8,470 nucleotides of DNA. Origin: Candidatus Omnitrophota bacterium (GTDB taxonomy: Bacteria > Omnitrophota > Gorgyraeia > Aquiviventales > Aquiviventaceae). Positions 6,178 to 8,470 of this stretch are shown one piece after another. Positions within the stretch are counted from its first letter, which is position 1; each line of letters opens with the position of its first letter. The notes under the pieces were generated by a model, which ran no database searches, was not told the DNA's origin, and worked only from the letters and a program-made list of their open reading frames with translations. The position numbers and the translations under genes were made by a program. The DNA lies in NCBI GenBank assembly GCA_020057015.1, contig JAGVGS010000220.1, positions 1 to 8,470 on the forward strand. The letters are read 5' to 3'.

Positions 6178-7349
6178 GCGTGGAAGCCTATCGGCGCATT
6201 CCGTTGTGGAAGGACGTCCCGTTGGAAGACTGGGAGACCTACCGCTGGCAGATGACCAATCGGATCCAGACGGTGGAGCAGCTGCGGCAGGTGATTAAGC
6301 TCACCCCCTCGGAGGAGCGCGCCGTCACCCGCAAGTCCGGGCGCTTCATCATGGGCATCCCGCCGTACTGGGCGGCGCTGATGGATGCGGATGATCCGAC
6401 GTGCCCGATCCGCCGGCAAGCCGTGCCGGTGGAGGACGAGTACAAGCTCAGCCCGAATGACATGATCGACCCGTTGAGCGAGGACAGCCACATGCCGGTG
6501 CCGGGCCTGGTGCACCGCTATCCGGATCGGGTGCTGCTGCTCGTCGTGGAAGTCTGCGCGATGTACTGCCGCTTCTGCACGCGCAGCCGCGTAGTCGGCA
6601 CGACCGCGGGCTACAGCCGCCCGGCCAACATCGACGCCGCGGTGGACTACATCAGGGCCCACCGGAAGATCCGCGACGTGCTGATCTCCGGCGGCGACCC
6701 GCTCACCTTGTCGGATGACCGCCTGGATGAGGTGCTGACCAAGCTCAAGGCCGTCCCCCATGTGGAGTTCGTGCGCATCGGCACCCGCAACCCGGTGACG
6801 CTGCCCTACCGCGTGACCGAGGGGCTGTGCACTGTGCTGAAGAAGCACAAGCCCATCTGGATGAGCACGCACTTCAACCACCCGAAGGAAGTGACGCCGG
6901 CTTCGAAGAAGGCCTGCGGCATGCTGGTGGACAGCGGGGTGCCGCTGGGCTCGCAGACGGTGCTGATGAAGGGCATCAACGACCGGCCCGCCATCATGAA
7001 GAAGCTCTTCCATGAGCTCTTGAAAGCGCGCGTGCGGCCGTATTACATTTACCAGTGCGATCCGGTGAAAGGGACGGCGCACTTCCGCACGCCGGTGGCG
7101 GCGGGCATCAGCATCATCGAGAAGCTGCGCGGGCACACGAGCGGCTATGCCGTGCCCACCTTCGTGGTCGACGGCCCCGGGGGCGGCGGCAAGATCCCGC
7201 TCATGCCCAACTACGTCGTCAGCGTGAAGGACGGCGTCTGGACGCTGCGTAACTTCGCCGGCAAGACGTTTATCTACAAAGAAGAAGGGGCCGGCGGCAA
7301 TGGGGCGCGCGCCCCGAGCATTGAGCCGTCATACGTCCTGAGCCAGTAA
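6174..7349 (+). CDS. kamA: KamA-family radical SAM lysine 2,3-aminomutase
   Basis: Predicted to convert L-lysine to L-beta-lysine using PLP, SAM and a [4Fe-4S] cluster in the cytoplasm. The 391-residue protein carries the CxxxCxxC radical SAM motif (Cys128, Cys132, Cys135 in CAMYCRFCTR), ISGGDPL (171-177), and HTSGYAVPTFVVDGPGGGGK with PLP lysine Lys340. Arg137, Asp296 (YQCD) and Asp333 match, each at an offset of +3, the clostridial enzyme's Arg134 (carboxylate) and Asp293/Asp330 (epsilon-amino group). This supports lysine over glutamate, whose aminomutase has Lys and Asn there. The C-terminal zinc-site cysteines of the clostridial enzyme are missing, as is the one expected near 271. GTG 6174 lies in a GTGA overlap with ligase B and 7 bases after AGGAGG (6161-6166), so the two are translationally coupled. 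An EpmB-like role on EF-P is possible, but no EpmA or EF-P gene is seen here. Confidence 0.92.
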   Translation: MSVEAYRRIPLWKDVPLEDWETYRWQMTNRIQTVEQLRQVIKLTPSEERAVTRKSGRFIMGIPPYWAALMDADDPTCPIRRQAVPVEDEYKLSPNDMIDPLSEDSHMPVPGLVHRYPDRVLLLVVEVCAMYCRFCTRSRVVGTTAGYSRPANIDAAVDYIRAHRKIRDVLISGGDPLTLSDDRLDEVLTKLKAVPHVEFVRIGTRNPVTLPYRVTEGLCTVLKKHKPIWMSTHFNHPKEVTPASKKACGMLVDSGVPLGSQTVLMKGINDRPAIMKKLFHELLKARVRPYYIYQCDPVKGTAHFRTPVAAGISIIEKLRGHTSGYAVPTFVVDGPGGGGKIPLMPNYVVSVKDGVWTLRNFAGKTFIYKEEGAGGNGARAPSIEPSYVLSQ

Positions 7350-7408
7350 ACGCTGCGGCCATGGGCTGGGCATTCGGCACGCCGATGCGCAGCTTTGGGC
7401 GTTCCCCC

Positions 7409-7960
7409 ATGATGCGCCTGCTGATCTTCCTCCTGCCGGGGCTCCTCGCCAGTTGCGCGCCGGTCAATCGCGCCGAGCTAGCCAAGCGCGCCCTTGCTGC
7501 CGATCCGGAATTCGTCGCGGTCCTCGATAAGCGCGCCACGCTGGAGAGCCGCATCACCACCGAGCACAAGAAGCTCGCCCTCGTCCGGGAGACCATCCAG
7601 CAAGACATCACGCAGAAGAAAAAGGAGCTGGCGGAGAAGTCCTCTGCGGTGCGCCGGAAGATTACTGAGATCAAGGCGCAAATGGACCCTGACGTGCGGC
7701 GCTACACGACCACCTTGGGCAGCGCGAGTGAGGACCTGCGCGCCAAACAAGCCCAGCGGGCGGCCATCGGCCGGGAGATCGCCCAGCTAAAGAAGGCGCT
7801 CAAGGCGGCCGGGGCAGCCGGGGGGGCCTCGCAGCGCGCGCAGCAGGAGACCCAGATTACCGAGCGGCTGCGCGATGCGCAGCGCATCGACCAGGAAATC
7901 GCCGCCCTGAAAGAGTACCTCAAGCTCCTCAAGACCAAGCTGCTGCTGATCCGGTTCTAG
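7409..7960 (+). CDS. Predicted coiled-coil lipoprotein of unknown function
   Basis: From ATG 7409 the protein has 183 residues. Its short signal peptide, MMRLLIFLLPGLLASC, ends in a good lipobox (LAS before Cys16), so it should be lipid-anchored at the cell envelope. The mature part is almost all charged, Ala/Leu/Lys/Glu/Gln-rich helix (about 25-130 and 145-180), broken by a Gly/Ala hinge, AAGAAGGA (133-140). This fits two antiparallel coiled-coil segments. The only cysteine is the lipobox one, and I recognise no catalytic motif. ATG 7361, 7385 and 7412 are alternative starts; none has a clear ribosome-binding site. I chose 7409 because the signal peptide then begins directly with its charged and hydrophobic parts, though 7385 (MRSFGRSPMMRLL) would also work. 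The start is 59 bases after kamA, so co-transcription is possible but less certain than within the upstream trio. The pattern recalls small periplasmic coiled-coil proteins such as OmpH/Skp in look only, not by motif. Confidence 0.72.
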   Translation: MMRLLIFLLPGLLASCAPVNRAELAKRALAADPEFVAVLDKRATLESRITTEHKKLALVRETIQQDITQKKKELAEKSSAVRRKITEIKAQMDPDVRRYTTTLGSASEDLRAKQAQRAAIGREIAQLKKALKAAGAAGGASQRAQQETQITERLRDAQRIDQEIAALKEYLKLLKTKLLLIRF

Positions 7961-7984
7961 CTGCCTGGCCTCGCCCGGTGGCTG

Positions 7985-7993
7985 TGCTACAAT
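7985..7993 (+). promoter_or_regulatory. Extended -10 promoter for the PabB-like gene, near-leaderless
   Basis: TGCTACAAT is an extended -10 element: TG (7985-7986), one base, then TACAAT (7988-7993, 5 of 6 to TATAAT). The -35 region 17 bases upstream (CTGGCC, 7965-7970) is weak, as is common for extended -10 promoters. Transcription would begin about 8000, within a few bases of ATG 8002, and there is no Shine-Dalgarno. The mRNA would therefore be nearly leaderless. Confidence 0.5.
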
Positions 7994-8001
7994 ATCCTGC
8001 T

Positions 8002-8470
8002 ATGTTGACGGTGTTTGTGGATGCATGCGACGGCGCGCAGGACCTCCAGGCCGTGCTCCAGCAGCTTCCCTCACACGAGCCGGTGGTGTGGCTCGATAGC
8101 GCCCGCCCACACCCGGTGACCGGCCGCTGGTCGCTGCTGGGCTTCGATCCGTGGCTGTCGCTTTGCGCGCAAGATGAGACCGTAACCCTGACGACCAGTG
8201 CCGCGACGCGCTGCTGGCGCGAGGCACCCCTGAACGTCCTGCGCCAGGTGCTGCGGCGCTACCGCTGGCAGGGGGCGGCCACCGCGGCCTCGCGCGCCGT
8301 CGGCCTGCTAGGCTACCTGAGCTACGACGCCAACCAGTGGATCGAGCGGGTACCCAGCCCCCCGGCGGCCGGCCCTCAACCGCCGCAGATGCTGTGGTGG
8401 GCCATGCGCTCCGTGGTGCTGGTCGATCATCTCGAGCAGCGCACCTGGCTGATCAGCGTCGCCGACCCCC
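8002..8470 (+). CDS. pabB: Chorismate-utilising enzyme, aminodeoxychorismate synthase component I-like (PabB/TrpE family), 3' end outside window
   Basis: The frame is open from ATG 8002 to the right edge (156 codons seen, no stop). The visible part is the N-terminal (anthranilate synthase component I, N-terminal) domain, which precedes the chorismate-binding domain. VVWLDSARP (residues 28-36) followed by GRWSLLGFDPWL (41-52) matches the family pattern of a strand with a LDSA segment and then G-R-x-S-x-L-G-x-D-P. GLLGYLSYDANQWIERVP (100-117) matches the GYLSYD-x-x-x-x-IE block typical of PabB. PabB converts chorismate to 4-amino-4-deoxychorismate with PabA-supplied ammonia, for folate synthesis. 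TrpE (anthranilate synthase) is the alternative; GYLSYD favours PabB, but the C-terminal chorismate-binding motifs are outside the window. There is no ribosome-binding site; see the adjacent promoter. The start is supported by the promoter position and by good N-terminal agreement. Confidence 0.82.
   Translation, partial: MLTVFVDACDGAQDLQAVLQQLPSHEPVVWLDSARPHPVTGRWSLLGFDPWLSLCAQDETVTLTTSAATRCWREAPLNVLRQVLRRYRWQGAATAASRAVGLLGYLSYDANQWIERVPSPPAAGPQPPQMLWWAMRSVVLVDHLEQRTWLISVADP

Noticed and set aside
6117..7136. Long open frame on the - strand (339 codons) opposite kamA
   Set aside because: It is antisense to a confidently identified enzyme, has shadow-like composition rich in His, Arg and Ala, and no ribosome-binding site or domain.
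7961..7987. Intrinsic terminator after the lipoprotein gene
   Set aside because: Only a weak GCC/GGC pairing can be drawn, with no T-run after it.

Overview
This GC-rich, gene-dense window has six clear genes and one small gene, all on the + strand, plus the start of an eighth gene running off the right edge. No mobile elements, CRISPR arrays, tRNA or rRNA genes were seen. The content fits a chromosomal stretch of a free-living, probably uncultured bacterium: a B12-dependent class II ribonucleotide reductase, an OGG1-type glycosylase, and a KamA-like radical SAM enzyme with ATP-grasp ligases. The lineage cannot be fixed from sequence alone. My impression, partly from the coiled-coil lipoprotein, is something like Omnitrophota or another deep-branching Gram-negative phylum; I hold this weakly.

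Left block (2-3924), DNA precursor supply and repair: the C-terminal part of nrdJ, an unrecognised 78-residue protein, dcd (dCTP deaminase), and an OGG1-like 8-oxoguanine glycosylase/lyase. Spacings are 13, 1 and 3 bases, so this is almost certainly one operon. It joins reduction of ribonucleotides, the route from dCTP to dUTP (and on to dTMP), and removal of oxidised guanine.

Leader (3925-4123): about 200 bases with no convincing gene but clear RNA structure. There is a 10-bp hairpin, then a terminator-like hairpin with a T-rich tail ending only 13 bases before the next start codon. A 7-base stretch in the first hairpin is perfectly complementary to the ribosome-binding region. This looks like a cis-regulatory leader.

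Middle block (4124-7349): two tandem, clearly paralogous ATP-grasp ligases of the D-Ala-D-Ala ligase superfamily, neither with the usual Ddl N-terminal signature, followed by a KamA-type lysine 2,3-aminomutase that overlaps the second ligase by 4 bases. The aminomutase keeps every lysine-recognition, PLP and [4Fe-4S] residue at a constant offset from the clostridial enzyme. My inference is that the three genes make and ligate L-beta-lysine into a small peptide-like product. This is the best candidate in the window for an undescribed pathway.

Right block (7409-8470): a predicted coiled-coil lipoprotein, then the 5' part of a chorismate-utilising enzyme (PabB/TrpE family). The latter has an extended -10 promoter placed so that its mRNA would be nearly leaderless.
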